From Halocaridina rubra (Eukaryota > Arthropoda > Malacostraca > Decapoda > Atyidae), in contig JAXCGZ010000075.1 in assembly GCA_037179515.1 (NCBI GenBank), forward strand, positions 47,501-111,500: a stretch of 64,000 nt of DNA, written 5' to 3'. A program made the position numbers and the translations under genes. Of the stretch, positions 22,914-36,420 are shown piece after piece (within the stretch, counting starts at the first letter, position 1; each line of letters starts with the position of its first letter). The notes below the pieces were generated by a model. It ran no database searches, was not told the DNA's origin, and was given only the letters and a program-made list of their open reading frames with translations.

Positions 22914-24025
22914 CATGAAAATGAGGCCATCTCTGTCCCAAACCCATGGGTCGAGGAGGGATGATAGAGGATCTCCATAAGATGTAGCAGCAGGAGGAGG
23001 AGTAGCTATTAGGAGATTAAAACAGAAAATCAAGAATTTAGAGGCAATGGTTATAAGCCTTGATGATAAAATTCGGAATATGGATAGAGAAATGAGAGAG
23101 AATGAAACACTCAGAGAGGAAATAAGATATTTGGGGGAAGCAGAAGCAAATAAAGCACAAGGGCAGGAGAGTAAAGAACTAGAAAAACTAATAAAGAAGC
23201 TGGAAGGGGAAAAGAGTCAACTAGAAACCAGAATTTCTAAAGAAGAAGATAACAATAAACAGCTGAATGACAACCTAAATAAATTTAATGTTAGCTCACT
23301 GCTCTCTTTTGAGAGGGACGAGATTGCAGCTTGGAATGTTTAGATTAAGGAAAACATCGAACAGTTTAGAAGAGTTTCAGGAGCTGAATACGGAACATGA
23401 TGTCATGAAAACTTACTTTGATGATGCACTAAAGGAAAATGTGGCAGTAAAAGAGGCTGTGAAGGTGGTGGCACTGGAAAACATACAAACAGTTGACCAT
23501 AGAGCAACAGTAATCGAAAAAATGAAATACGTTGTGATGGAAAGGGCAAATCCACTGATTAAACAGGCACTTGATAAGGAGAAGACAGTGGTAATCTAAG
23601 GCATAAGCGAATCCCAGGAGCCAACATGGCAGGGGAGACTAAAAGAAATTAAAGCTAGGTTTGTAGACTTGATAAGAAAGCTTGGAGTAGTTTGTGGTCC
23701 TGAGGATATTGTAAACATTCACCAACTAGGCAAATATTTGAGGAAGGGAAAGCAAAGACCAACAAAAGTAATCTTTGAGAGAGGGGAAACATGTTGAGAA
23801 ATATTGATGAGGAAAAGAGTCTAAAAGAGCTTCAAGAATTCAAAGAAATGTTCATTAGAAAATACAGAACAAAGGAAGAGATGGAAAAGATCAAAAACTT
23901 GTTGCAAGAGGAAAGGTTAAACGAGGAAAGAAATGAAGAGAAGAAAAAATTTAATTTCTGAGTTCTTCCAGACAAAAGGAGATAAAGAAGATAATGACAG
24001 AATATCAGGGGATGGGGCTTCATTA
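22914..24025 (+). pseudogene. Broken ORF1 of copy J
   Basis: It begins at an ATG matching the ORF1 start of S but meets a stop at 22980, about 22 codons in. The coiled-coil segment (23047-23343), the middle part (23288-23599) and later pieces sit in different frames. Family ORF1 is an RNA-binding chaperone-like protein; this copy is dead. Confidence 0.85.
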
Positions 24026-26808
24026 AGATTGTTATACACAAATGCTGATGGATTAGCTGGTAAGGCAGTAGAATTAAAAGATAGGGTTCACAAAAGTAAG
24101 GCAGATATAGTAGCAATTACAGAGATTAAGTTGAGTGAGTACATATACAGTGTCACAGTTTTTCCCAAGAGCTTCAGAATATTAAGGGTTGAAAGATCTG
24201 AGAGGACTGGTGGAGGGATAGTACTGTTCATAAGTGAAAGGATTCAAGTTGAAGAAATAAACTTGGCTATAGAATGTGAGTTCAAGGAATTTCTTGTTTC
24301 TCGCATAAATACTGGGTCTGAGGGCATTATAATAACTGTTGTATATAACCCACCAAGGAAACAACATAGGCTAGAAGTTTTTGAGGAAGGTCATATAGGA
24401 ACTATTGAAGTCATAATCTCAGTTGTTAACATCTCATGGGAGAGGATATGTAGAATTTTGATTGTGGGAGATTTTAATCATAGAGAGATAGATTGGATAA
24501 GTCCTGACCCACACAGTGGTGAGGACTCATTCGGGGCAAGATTACTAGATTGCGTACAAGTGAGTTTCCTACACCAACATGTAATAGAACCAACGAGGGC
24601 CAGGGGAGGGGATGACCCATCACAACTTGATCTAGTATTCAGAGATAACGTATTGAATGAATAAAATATTGAGTATAAACCACCAATTGGAAAGAGTGAC
24701 CACTGTGTGTTGTTGATGGAGAATATCATTGAAGATAATTTGCCTGAGAGTAGAGGCAGTGAGGACATGAGGAGGAACTATCCAAAAGGTGATTACATAA
24801 AAATGAAAGTCCTTTTTGCAGCTATTGACCTGAGAACCTTATTTTACAACAAATCTGTACAACAATGTACCACGTCTTTGGTGAGAAATATGGGAAGATA
24901 GTAGATTGCTGCATACCTGCCACCAAAGTAGGTGCAGTTCATGCCAGAGGGAAATGGTTTGATATTGAGTGTAAAGGAGCTAAGGAGTGTAGAGGCAAAT
25001 GCTGGGAAAGGTATAGTAGGAGAAAAAACATAAATACCTGGCAAAAGAAGAAAGGCAGAGAGAGACTATGAAATGGACATCACCAGGAAGGCTAAAGAAA
25101 ATCCCAAGCTTTTCCATAGCTTTATCATAGGAAAACTGAACGCAAAAGAACAGGTTTTAAGGCTTAAGAGAGCGGATGGAAGCATCACTGAGAAGGATGA
25201 AGAGATCTGCAAAGAATTGAACAAGGAGTTTCAGTCAGTATTTACAGTAGAAAATACCCCACCCTCTTAGATTGCTGAGATAAAAGCTCAAGGGTCAGTA
25301 TTAGAGAACATCAACCTTTCAGCCACAGAGGTATGGAATGCGCTGATGGAGTTAGATGTCCATAAAGCTACAGGTCCTGATGATATATCACCTCATGTAC
25401 TTAAAATATGCACAAACTCAATATCAGTGGCACTAAGTATCATATTTAAAAAGTCACTGGAGTCAGGGGAGATTCCAAGATGCTGGAAATAAGCAAGCGT
25501 GATACCAATCTTCAAAATGGGAAGGAGAGATTCGGCTCAAAACTATAGACCAGTTTCCTTGACCAGCATAGTTTGCAAAGTTATGGAGAAACTACTAAGG
25601 AAGCATATCTCTCTTCATTGGAATCCTCCAACTTTCTATCAGTAAGACAACATGGCTTCAGAGAGAGTAGATCAACAGTAACAAATTTATTAGAATTTTA
25701 TGATGAGGTAAGCCGAATCTTACAGGAAAGAGAGGGCTGGGCAGATTGCATATTCCTAGACTTCCAGAAAGCATTTGGCACTGTTCCACATGGGAGACTT
25801 ATTAGGAAGCTGCATGCAATGGCGAGAATAGGTGGAAATGTCTTGGAATGGATAAAAGCTTACTTAGGAGGAAGGGAACAGAAGGTTAGTGTAAGACAGT
25901 GTCTGAATGGAGAAGAGTTAGTAGTGAAGTTCCACAGGGTTCGGTTTTAGGGCCACTTTGTTCCTTGTATATGTAAATAACCTACCAGCGTCTGTAAATT
26001 CATTCATGAATATGTTTGCAGATGATGCAAAGATTGTGAAGAAAGTAAGAAACGAGAACAATGGTAGAGAACTTCAGGAAGATCTAAATAGCCTCCATGA
26101 GTGGTCAGAAAAGTGGCCAATGAAATTCAATACTTCAAAATGTAAAGTAATGAGAATGGGTACAAGTGCAAGAAGGCCCAAACTTGACTACTCGGTGACA
26201 GGAGTACAAGTTCAAGAGACAGAAAATGAGAGAAATCTAGGAGTAAACATACTGGCAGATTTTTCTCCAGAAATACATATAAATAGCACAGTAAGGGCAG
26301 CATATGCTTTCTTATCAAATGTAAGGATAGCCTTCAAGCACATGGACAAGGAAATGTTCACAAATATTTATGTAACCTATGTGAGGCCAAAACTTGAATA
26401 TGCAGTCCCCTTTTGGAATCCGCACTTGAAAAAGCACGTAGGTAAGCTTGAAAAAGTTCAAAGACATGCCACGAAACTGGTGCCAGAAATATGCAATCTC
26501 AGTTATGATGAGAGGCTGAAGAAATTAGACTTACCATCACTCGAAGCTAGAAGATTGAGGGGGGATATGGTAACAGTCTTTAAATTCCTTCATAGCTATG
26601 ATAGAGTGGATATTGATCGAAATTTGATTTGGCTGGCTCTAGAAATAAGCGCCATAGTTTAAAGCTTCATAAGAAATATTTTTTGCAGGATGTAAGGAAG
26701 TACTTTTTCAGTGTAAGAGTAGCTGATAATTGGAATTAACTAAGTGAGGAGGTAGTTAATTGTATCTCAATCCATAGTATTGAGGACCGGTATGATAAGT
26801 ATCACTAA
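23933..26808 (+). pseudogene. Broken ORF2 of copy J
   Basis: The endonuclease segment (23933-24664) still shows TNADGL and an altered GDFN block. The RT segment lies at 25573-25950, then, shifted, at 25958-26662, which includes FADD. Stops at about 24662 and 25268 and several indels break the frame. The C-terminal domain is shifted after about 26620. Confidence 0.87.
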
Positions 26809-26896
26809 GTACAAAATGAAACCGATCAGGAGACGGGAAGATACGAGCTTTGGGCTCTTTCCCGTAAGCACAATTAGGTAATCACAATTAGGTAAT

Positions 26897-26913
26897 CACA
26901 CACACACACACAC
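26897..26913. repeat. (CA)n between copies J and K
   Basis: A short CA run continuing the tail of J and abutting the truncated 5' end of K. Confidence 0.9.
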
Positions 26914-28566
26914 AGACAAGATGCTTCAGTCAGTATTTACAGTAAAAAAATACCCCACTTCCTCAGACTGCAGAATTAGAAGCTTATGGGTCGGAATTAG
27001 AGAACATCATATTTCAGATAAAAAGGAATGCAAAGCGCTGATGGAGTTAGATGCCCAAAAGGCAACAGGTCCTCATGCTATATACCCTTATGTATTAAAG
27101 AAATGCACTAATTCAGTATAAGTGGCACTAAGCATTATATTTAAAAAGTCACTGGAGTCAGGGGAGATTCCAAGATGTTAAAAATGAGTGAATGTGATAC
27201 TTTTCAAAAATGAAAGGAGGGATACGGCTCTAAACCATAGACCTGTTTCCTTGACCAGCATAGTCTGCAACATTCATGGAGAAACTACTAAAGAAGTATA
27301 TATTTCGTCACTTGGAATCCTTCAACTTTTTGTCAGTGAGACAACATGTCTTCAGAGAAGGTAGTTCAACAATAGCAAACTTATTAGAGTTTTATGATGA
27401 GGTAAGCCGAAACTTACAGGAAAGAAAGGGCTGTGCAGACTGCATATTTCATAGACTACCAGAAAGCATTTGACACTGTCCCACATGGGTGACTTATTAA
27501 GAAGCTGCAAGCAATAGCAGGAATAGATGGAAATGTCTTGGAATGGATAAAAACATACTTAGAAGGAAGAGAACAGAGGGTTAGAGTAAGACAGTGTTTT
27601 AAAGGAGAAAATTTAGTAGTGGAGTTCTACAGGGTTCGAATTTAGGGCCACTTTGTTTTCTTGTATATGTAAATAATCTACCAGAGTCTGAAATTTATTC
27701 ATGAATATGTTGGCAGATGATACAAAGAGTGTGAAAAAAGTAAGAAACGAGAGCAATGGTAGAGAACTTCAGGAAGATCTAAATAGTCTGCATGAGCGAT
27801 TAGAAAAGTGACTAATGAAATTCAATACTTCTAAATGCAAGGAAATGAGTGTGGGTACAAGTGCAAGAAGGTCCAAACTTGGCTACTCAGTGGCAGGGGT
27901 AGAACTTCAAGAGACAAAGAATGAGAGAGATCTAGGAGTAAACATACTGACCGATTTATCTCCAGAAATGCATATAAATGACATAGTGAGGGCACTAAAT
28001 GCTTTCTTAGCAAAAGTAAGGGTACCCTTCAGGCACATGGACAAGGAAATGTTCAGAAATATTTATGTAACCTATTTGAGGCCAAAGCTTGAATATGCAG
28101 CCCCCTTTTGGAACCCACACTTCAAAGAGCACGTGGTGAAGCTAAAAAATGTTCAATGATATGGCATGAAACTGGTGCCAGAAATACGCAATATTAGTTA
28201 TGAGGAGAGGCTGAGGAAATTAAACTTACCATCACTCGAAACTAGAAGATTGAGGAGGGATGTGGTGACAGTTTTTAAATTCCTTGATGGTTATGACAGA
28301 GTGGATAGGGATCGATATATTGATATGGCTGGCATTATACCTAGAGGTCATAGTTTGAAGCTTCGTAAGAAAACTTCTCTGCAGGATGTGAGAAGGTACC
28401 TTTTTAGTGTAAGAGTAGTTGATAATCAGAATTTGCTAAGTGATTAAGTAGTTAATGCTTACTCAATCCATAGTTATAAGGACATGTATGATAACTATCA
28501 CTAAGTACAAAATCAAACTTACCAGGAGGCAGGAAGCTACGAGTTTGGGGCTCTTTCTGATAAGCA
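26914..28566 (+). mobile_element. LINE copy K, 5'-truncated, degenerate
   Basis: It starts in the EN-RT linker (QSVFTV segment) and ends in the 3' UTR, losing its tail. FADD has become LADD-like near 27715 and the frame is broken repeatedly. Its end meets copy L tail-to-tail at AGCACAA (28563-28569), with no microsatellite between. Confidence 0.88.
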
Positions 28567-31500
28567 CAAAGCTCGTAACTTCCCGTATCCTGATCGAATC
28601 CATTTTGTATTTAGAGATACTTATCGTATTTGTCCTTAAATCTATGGACTGAGTTAGCATTAACTACCTCCTTACTTAGCCCATTCCAATTATCAACTAT
28701 TCTTACACTAAAAAAAAGTACCTCCTTACATCCTGCAAAGATGTTTTCTTATGAAGCTTCAAACTATGACCTCTTGTTCTAGTGTCAACTGTATTAAAAT
28801 ATCGATCCCTATTCACTATGTCGTGGCCTTGAAGGAAATTAAGAACCGTTACTATATCCTTCCTCATTCTTCTTGCTTTGAGCTATGGTAAGTCTAATTC
28901 CCTCAGCCTCTCATCATAACTAAGATTGCGTATTTCTGGCACCAGTTTAGTGGCATGTCTTTGAACTTTTGCCAGCTTAACTTGGTTATATAAATATTTC
29001 TGAGCATTACCTTGTATTAGTGCCTGAAAGCTACCTTTACAAATGCTAAGGAAGCACATGTTGCCCTTATTTTGCCATTTATATGCATCTCTGGAGACAA
29101 ATCGTCCAGTATGTTGACTCCTAGATCTCTCTCATTCTCTGTCTCTTGAAGTTCTGCTCCATCCATTGAGAGTCAAGCTTGGGCCTTCTTGCGCTTGTAC
29201 CCATTCTCATTACCTTACATTCTGAAGTAATGAACTTCATTACAAACTTTTCTGACCACTCATGGAGACCACTTGGGTCTTTTTGAAGTTCTCTATCATT
29301 ATTCTCGTCTGTTACTTTTTTCACAATCTTTGCATCATCTTCAAACATATTCATGAATGAATTTACAGACTCTAGGAAGGTCATTCACATATACAAGGAA
29401 CAAAAGTGACCCTAAAACTGAACCCTGTGGAACTCAACTACTACCTCTTTTCCATTCAGACACTGAGTTCTTACTCTAACCCTCTGTTCCCTATTTCTAA
29501 GAAAGTTGTTATCAATTCCAAAACATTTTCACCTATTCTCACCATTGCTTGCAGCTTCTTAATAAGTCTCCCATGTTGGACCGAGTCCAATGTTTTATGG
29601 AACTCTAGGCATATGCAATCTGCCCAGCCCTCTCTTTCCTGTAAGATTCGGCTTATCTCATCATAAAATTCTAATTAGTTTGTTACTGTTGATCTCTGAA
29701 GCCATGTTGTCTCACTGAGAAAAAGTTGAAGGATTCCAAGTGAAAAAAGATGTGTTTTCTTAGTAGTTTCTCCATAACTTAGCAAACTATGCTGGTCAAG
29801 GAAACAGGCCTATTGTTTAGAGCTGAATCCTTCCATCCCTTTTTGAAGATAGGTATCTCATTTGCTTGTTTCCAGCATCCTGGAATCTCCCCTGATTCCA
29901 ACGACTTTTCAAATATGATACTTAGTGCCGCAGATATTGATTTAGCACATATTCTTAAGTACATAAGGAGATATATCATCAGGACCTGTAGTTTTATGGG
30001 CATCTAACTCCATCAGCTCTTTGCATAATTCTGTGGCTGAAAAGATGATGTTCTTTAATATTGGCCCATGAGCTACTATGTTTGCAATCTGAGGGGGTGG
30101 TGTATTTTCTACTGTAAATACCTACTGAAGTTCCTTGTCCAATTCTTCACAGATCTCTTATATCTGTCTCAGTGATGCTTCCATCCTCTCTCATTACCTT
30201 TAAAACCTATTATTTTACCTTCAATTTTCCTCTGATAAAACTGTGGAATAGTTTGGGATTATCTTTAGCCTTCCTGGTGATATCCCTTTCATAGTCTCTC
30301 TCTGCCTCTTTTCTTTTACTTAGGTAATCATTTCTTGCTCTTTTATAAGTCTGACCAGCAATTATGCTTTTTCTCCTATTATACCTTTTCCAGCATTTGT
30401 GTCTCCACTCCTTAGCTTATTTACACTCATTATAAACCATTTCTCTCTGGCATGAGTAAGTCCTATTTTGGTGGAAAGTATATAACAATCTACTATCTTC
30501 CCATATTCCTCACAAAAAGTGTCATACATGTCTTGTACAGATTTGTTGTTAAATAGGCCCTCCAGTCAATAACTGCAAAAGCTCATTCAGTTTGATTTAA
30601 TCTCCTTTCAGATGGTCCCTCTTCGTGTCTTTAGTGCCTCCTTTTAGGAAGAACATCTTCGATGATATACTCCATCAACAGCACACAGTGGTCGCTCTTT
30701 CCAACTGGTGGTTCATACTTAATTTTTTAAAATCCAAAACATTCTGAATACTAGATCAAGCAGCGATGGCTCATTCTCATCCCTGGCCCTCGTTGGTTCC
30801 AGTTCATGTAGGAAATTCCATTGTACACAATCTAGGAATCTTGCCTCCAATGAGTCCTCCCCACTGCATGGGTTAGGATTTATCCAATCTATCTCACTAC
30901 GGTTAATATATCCCTTAATAAAAATCCTAAAATTTTTCTCACGTGCAATGTTAGCAACTTCACCAGTACCTATATGACTTTCTAGCCTAAGTTGGTTCCT
31001 TGGTGGGTTATATACAACAGTTATTATAATGCCTTCTGACCCAGTGTTTATGCGAGTAACAAGAAATTCCTTGAACTCACTTTCTATAGCAAAGTTTATT
31101 TCTTCAACCTGAAGTCTTTCACTTATGAGCAGTGCTATCCCTACACCAGACCTCTCAGTTCTTTCAACCCTTAATATTCTGAAGTCCTTAGGAAAAACTG
31201 TGACATTGTTTATGTCCTCAATTAACTTAGTCTCTGTAACCGCTACTATATCTGCCTTACTGTTGTGATTCCTATCCTTTAATTCTACTTCATTACCAGC
31301 TACTACATCAGCGTTTGTGCACAGTAACCTTAATGAGGCCCCATCCCCTGAGTTTCTATTATTATCTTCTTTATCCCCCCTTTATCTGGAAGAACTCTGA
31401 AATAAAAATTTGAATTCCCTTCATGTCTTCCCTCATTCAATATGTTTTTTTATCTTTTCCCTCTCTTTCTGTGTTCAGTATGGTCTAATGAACACTGCAT

Positions 31501-32043
31501 TGAATTTTTGAAGGTCTTTTAGATTTTTTTCTCATCAATATTTCTCTACATGTGTCCCCTCTCTCAAAGGTTACTTTCGTTGGTCTTTGCTTTCCTTCCC
31601 TAGAATATATACCCAGTTAGTAAATGCTTACAATATCCTCCGAACCTCATACTATTCCAAGCTTCGTTATCAGGTCGGAAAACATAGCTTTATTTTCTGC
31701 AATTCTCCCCTGCCATATTGACTCCTTGGATTCACTTATGCCTTAGATTACCACTGTCTTCTCTTTATCACGTGCCTGTTTAATCAGTGGTTTACCCCTT
31801 TCCATCACATCATCTTTTACTTTTTATATAACTCTTTCTTTATAGTCAACCGTTTGTAAGTTTTCCAGTCCCACCACCCAAACAGCTTCTTTTACTGCAA
31901 CATTCCACTTTACTGCATCTACAAAGGTAATTTTCATGGCATCATGTTCCATATTCAGTTCCAGAATCTCTTTTCTAAAATGTTAGATGTATTCCTTTAT
32001 CTGGACATCCAAGCTGTAATCTCATCTCTCCCAGAAAATAGCA
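28567..32043 (-). mobile_element. LINE copy L, old, lacks 3' tail
   Basis: A degenerate copy from the 3' UTR hairpin region, through RT (29121-30003) and endonuclease (30580-31340), to the middle of ORF1 (about 32030). The frame is badly broken. The 3' tail is missing at the tail-to-tail junction with K. The 5' end is followed by TGTG and the tail of copy M. Confidence 0.88.
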
Positions 32044-32617
32044 ATGTGATTACCTAATTGTGATTACCTAATTGTGTTTCCGAGAAAGAGACCAAAGATA
32101 CTAACTTCCCGTCTCCTGATCGGTTCCATTTTCTACTTAGTGATACTTATCATACCTGTCCTTAAAACTGTGGATTGAGATAGCATTAACTCCTCGCTTA
32201 GCGAATTCCAATTTTCAACTACTCTTACACTGAAAAAGTATTTCCTTACATCCTGCAAAGAAGTTTTCTTACGAAGCTTCAAATTATGACCTCTAGTTCT
32301 AGAGCCAGCCATATCAAAATATCGATCTCTATCCACTCCATCATAACATTGAAGGAATTTAAAGACTGCCACCATATCCCCCCTCAATCATCTAGCTTTG
32401 AGTGATGGTAAGTCTAATTCCCTCAGCCTCTCATCATAACTGAGATTACGTATTTCTGGCACCAGTTTCATGGCATGTCTTTGAACTTTTTCAAGCTTAC
32501 CTACATGCTTTTTCAAGTGTGGATTCCAAAAGGGGGCTGCATATTTGAGTTTTTGCCACACATATGTTACATAAATATTTCTGAATATTTCCTTGTCCAT
32601 GTGCCTGAAGGCTACCC

Positions 32618-34345
32618 TTACTTTGATAAGAAGGCATATGCTGCCCTTACTATGCCATTTATATGTATTTCTGGAGACAAATCTGCCAGTATTTTTACTC
32701 CTAGATCTCTCTCATTTTCTGTCTCTTGAAGCTGTACTCCTGCCACCGAGTAGTCAAGCTTGGGCCTTCTTGCACTTGTACCCATTCTCATTACCTTACA
32801 TTTTGAAGTATTGCATTTCATTAGCCACTTTTCTGACCACTCATGCAGACTATTTAGATCTTCCTGAAGTTCTCTACAATTGGTTTCGTTTCCTACTTTC
32901 TTCACAATCTTTGCATCATCTGCAAACATATTCATGAATGAATTTACAGACTCTGGTAGGTCATTTACATATACAAGGAACAAAAGTGGCCTTAAACCTG
33001 AACCCTGTGGAACTCCACTACTAACTCTTCTCCATTCAAACACTGAGTGTCTTACTCTAACCCTCTGTTCCCTTCCTTGTAAGTAAGTTTTTATCCATTC
33101 CAAGACATTTCCACCGATTTTAGCCATTGCTTGCATCTTCCTAATAAGTCTCCCATGTGGAACAGTGTCAAACGCTTTCTGGAAGTCTAGGAATATGCAA
33201 TCTGCCCAGCCCTCTCTTTCCTGTATGATTCGGCTTACCTCATCATAAAATTCTAATAAGTTTGTTACTGTTGATCTACCTTCTCTGAAGCTATGATGCC
33301 TCACTGACAAAAAGTTGAAGGATTCCAATTGAAGAGAGATATGTTTCCTTAGTAGTTTCTCCATAACTTTGCAAACTATGCTGGTCAAAGAAACTGGTCT
33401 ATAGTTCAGAGCCGTATCCCTCCTTCCCTCTTTGAAGATAGGTATCACATTTGCTTGTTTCCAGCATCTTGGAATCTCCCCTGACTCCAGTGGCTTTTTC
33501 AATATAATACTTAGTGCCACTGATATTGAGCTTGCTCATTTTTTAAGTACATGAGGGGATATGTCATCAGGACCTGTAGATTTATGAACACCTAACTCCA
33601 TCAGTGCTTTGCATACCTCCGTGGCTGTAAGGTTGATGTTTTCTAATACCGGCCCTTGAGCGTCTATCTCTGCAATCTGAGGGGGTGGGGTATTTTTTAC
33701 TATAAATACTGACTGAAACCCCTTGTTCCCTTTTTTGCAGATCTCTTCATCTGTCTCAGTAATGCTTCCATCCACTCTCTTAAGCCTTAAAACCTGTTCT
33801 TTTACCTTCAGTTTTCCTCTGATAAAGCAATGGAAAAGCAAGGGATTTTCTTTAGCCTTCCTGGTGATGTCCCTCTCATAGTCTCTCTCTGCCTCTCTTC
33901 TTTTACTTAGGTAGTCATTTCTTGCTCTTTTATATGTTTGCCAGGCATTTATGTTTCCACTGTGTGGGTCAAGATTTATCCAATCTATCTCTTTATGATT
34001 AAAATCTCCCATAATCAAATTTCTACATTTTCTCTCCTGTGCCATATTAACAACTGAGTTTATGACTTCAATAGTTCCTATATGACTTTCCTCATAAACT
34101 TCTAGCCTATTCTGGTCCCTTGGTGGGTTATATACAATATTTATTATAATGCTCTCTGACCCAGTATTTATGCGAGCAACAAGAAATTCCTTGAACTCAC
34201 TTTCTATAGCCAAGTTTATTTCTTCAACCTGAATCCTTTCACTTATGAGCAGTGCTATCCCTCCACCAGTCCTCTCAGATCTTTCAACCCTTAATATTCT
34301 GAAGCCCTTAGGAAAAACTGTGACACTGATTATGTCCTCACTCAA
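32618..34345 (-). pseudogene. Broken ORF2 of copy M
   Basis: RT (32618-33520) keeps the motif A region FQKAFDTV, GVPQGS and FADD. The part upstream of the stop (33536-34345) joins the endonuclease at HSG directly to NINAW because of the 507-bp in-frame deletion. The SDH catalytic pair is therefore lost. TGC has become TGA after LKK, exactly as in copy Q. A base loss near 32620 shifts the C-terminal region. Confidence 0.88.
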
Positions 34346-34436
34346 CTTAGCCTCTGTAATTGCTACTATATCTGACTTACTGTTGTGAAGCCTATTTTTT
34401 AATTCTACTGCCTTCCAGCTAATCCATCAACATTTG

Positions 34437-34560
34437 TGTGATTACCTAATTGTGATTACCTAATTGTGTTTACGGGAAAGAGCCCAATGCTCGTATCTTC
34501 CCGTCTCCTGATCAGTTCCATTTTAGACTTAGTGATACTTATCATACCTGTCCTTAAAAC
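34437..34560 (-). mobile_element. LINE copy N, 120-bp 3' fragment nested in M
   Basis: Two tail units, the 3' hairpin and the last ORF2 codons. It sits inside copy M at the host site TATACACAAATG (sense orientation), with about 10 bp of host missing at its 5' side. The host ORF1 end resumes at 34561. Confidence 0.9.
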
Positions 34561-35504
34561 TTAATGAGGCACCATCCCCTGATCTTCTGTCATTATCTTC
34601 TTTATCTCCCCTTTGTCTGGAAGAGCTCTGAAATGAAAATTTTTCTTCTCTTCTTCATTTCTTTCCTCATTTAACCTTTTTGCCTCTTGCAACAAGTTTT
34701 TGATCTTTCCTATCTCTTCCTGTGTTCTGTATCGTCTAATAAACACTTCTTTGAATTCTTGAAGGCCTTATGCACTTTTTTTTCTCATCAGTATTTCCCT
34801 ACATGTTTCCCCTCTCTCAAAGATTACTTTTGTTGGTCTCTGCTTTCCTTCCCTCGAATATTTGCCCATTTGGTGAATGTTCACAATATCCTCAGGACCA
34901 CAAACTACTCCAAGCTTTCTTATCAGGTCCATAACCCTAGCTTTATTTTCTTCAAGTCTCCCCTGCCATGTTGGCTCCTGGGATTCGCTTATACCTGAGA
35001 TTACCACTGTCTTCTCTTTATCAGGTGCCTGTTTAAACAGTAGATTTGACTTTTCCATCACAACGTCTTTCATTTTTTCGATTACTGTCTCTTTATAGTC
35101 AACTGTTTGTATGTTTTCCAGTGCCACCACCTTTACAGCCTCTTTTACTGCCACATTCCCCTTTAGTGCATCAGCAAAGGAAGTTTTCATGACATCATTT
35201 TCCATATTCAGCTCCTGGAACTCTTTTCTAAACTGTTCAATGTTTTCCTTAATCTGGACATTCCAAGCTGCAATCTCGTCTCTCTCAGAAGAGAGCAGTG
35301 AACTAACACCTAATTCATTTAGGTTGTCATTCAGCTGTTTGTTGTTATCTTCTTCTTTAAAAATTCTGGTTTCTAGTTCACTCTTTTCCCCTTTCCAGCT
35401 TCTTTATTCGTTTTTCTAGTTCTTTTCTCTCCTGCCCTTGTGCTTTATTTGCTTCCTCCAAAAATCTTATTTCCTCTCGGTGATTCATTCCCTTTCATTT
35501 CTCT
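34561..35504 (-). pseudogene. ORF1 fragment of copy M
   Basis: Two shifted frames (34561-34746 and 34768-35205) cover the C-terminal segment, the RRM-like region VVISGISES...NIHQMGKY and part of the coiled coil. The frame breaks near 34766. The slippery heptamer remains at 34636-34642. The extreme N-terminus is lost by truncation. Confidence 0.82.
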
Positions 35505-36420
35505 ATGTGTGTATTTACCTAATTGTAATTACCTAATTGTGTTTACGGGAAAGAGCTCAAAGTTCGTATCTTCCCGTCTCCTGATCGCTTCCATTTTATA
35601 CTTTGTGATACTTGTCATACCTGTCCTTAAAACTATGGATTGAGATAGCATTAACTACCTCCTCGCTTAGCCAATTCCAATTATCAACTACTCTTACACT
35701 GAAAAAGTATTTCCTTACATCCTGCAAACAAGTTTTCTTACAAAGCTTCAAACTATGACCTCTAGTTCTAGAGCCAGCCATATCAAAATATCGATCCCTA
35801 TCCACTCTATCATAACCATGAAGGAATTTAAAGACTGTCGCCATATCCCCCCTCAATCTTCTAGCTTCGAGTGATGGTAAGTCTAATTCCCTCAACCTCT
35901 CATCATAACTGAGTTTGAGTATTTCTGGCACCAGTTTCGTGGCATGTCTTTGAATTTTTTCAAGCTTAGCTATGTGCTTTTACAAGTGTGGATTCCAAAA
36001 GGGGGCTGCATATTCGAGTTTTGGCCTCACATAGGTTACATAAATATTTCTGAACATTTCCTTGTCCATGTGCCTGAAGGCTACCCTTACATTTGACAAG
36101 AATGCATATGCTGCCCTTACTATGCCATTTATATGTATTTCAGGACACAAATCTGCCAGGATGTTTACTCCTAGATCTAGCTCATTTTCTGTCTCTTGAA
36201 GTTGTTCTCCAGCCACCAAGTAGTCAAACTTGGGCCTTCTTCCAGTTGTACCCATTCTTATTACCTTACATTTTGAAGTATTGAATTTCATTAGCCACAT
36301 TTCTGACCACTCATGCAGACTATTTAGATCTTCCTGAAGTTCTCTACCATAGTTCTCGTTTTTTACTTTCTTCACAATCTTTGCATCATCTGCAAACATA
36401 TTCATGAATGAGTTTTCAGA

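Larger units (their letters stand above)
22063..26900 (+). mobile_element. LINE copy J, full length, mutated
   Basis: One of two full-length copies. It has a 5' UTR alignable with that of copy S, then ORF1, ORF2, hairpin and two tail units running into (CA)n at 26897. Its 5' end directly follows the CACAC of copy I. It is older than I and F, with multiple stops and shifts in both ORFs. Confidence 0.92.
32044..35504 (-). mobile_element. LINE copy M, split by copy N
   Basis: It has the 3' UTR, RT, part of the endonuclease and ORF1 down to the coiled coil. It is interrupted at 34437-34560 by copy N. An in-frame 507-bp deletion (junction about 33965) removes the second half of the endonuclease and part of the linker. 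A TGA sits at 33536-33538. The 5' truncation at about 35504 is followed by TGTGTG and copy O. Confidence 0.92.
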
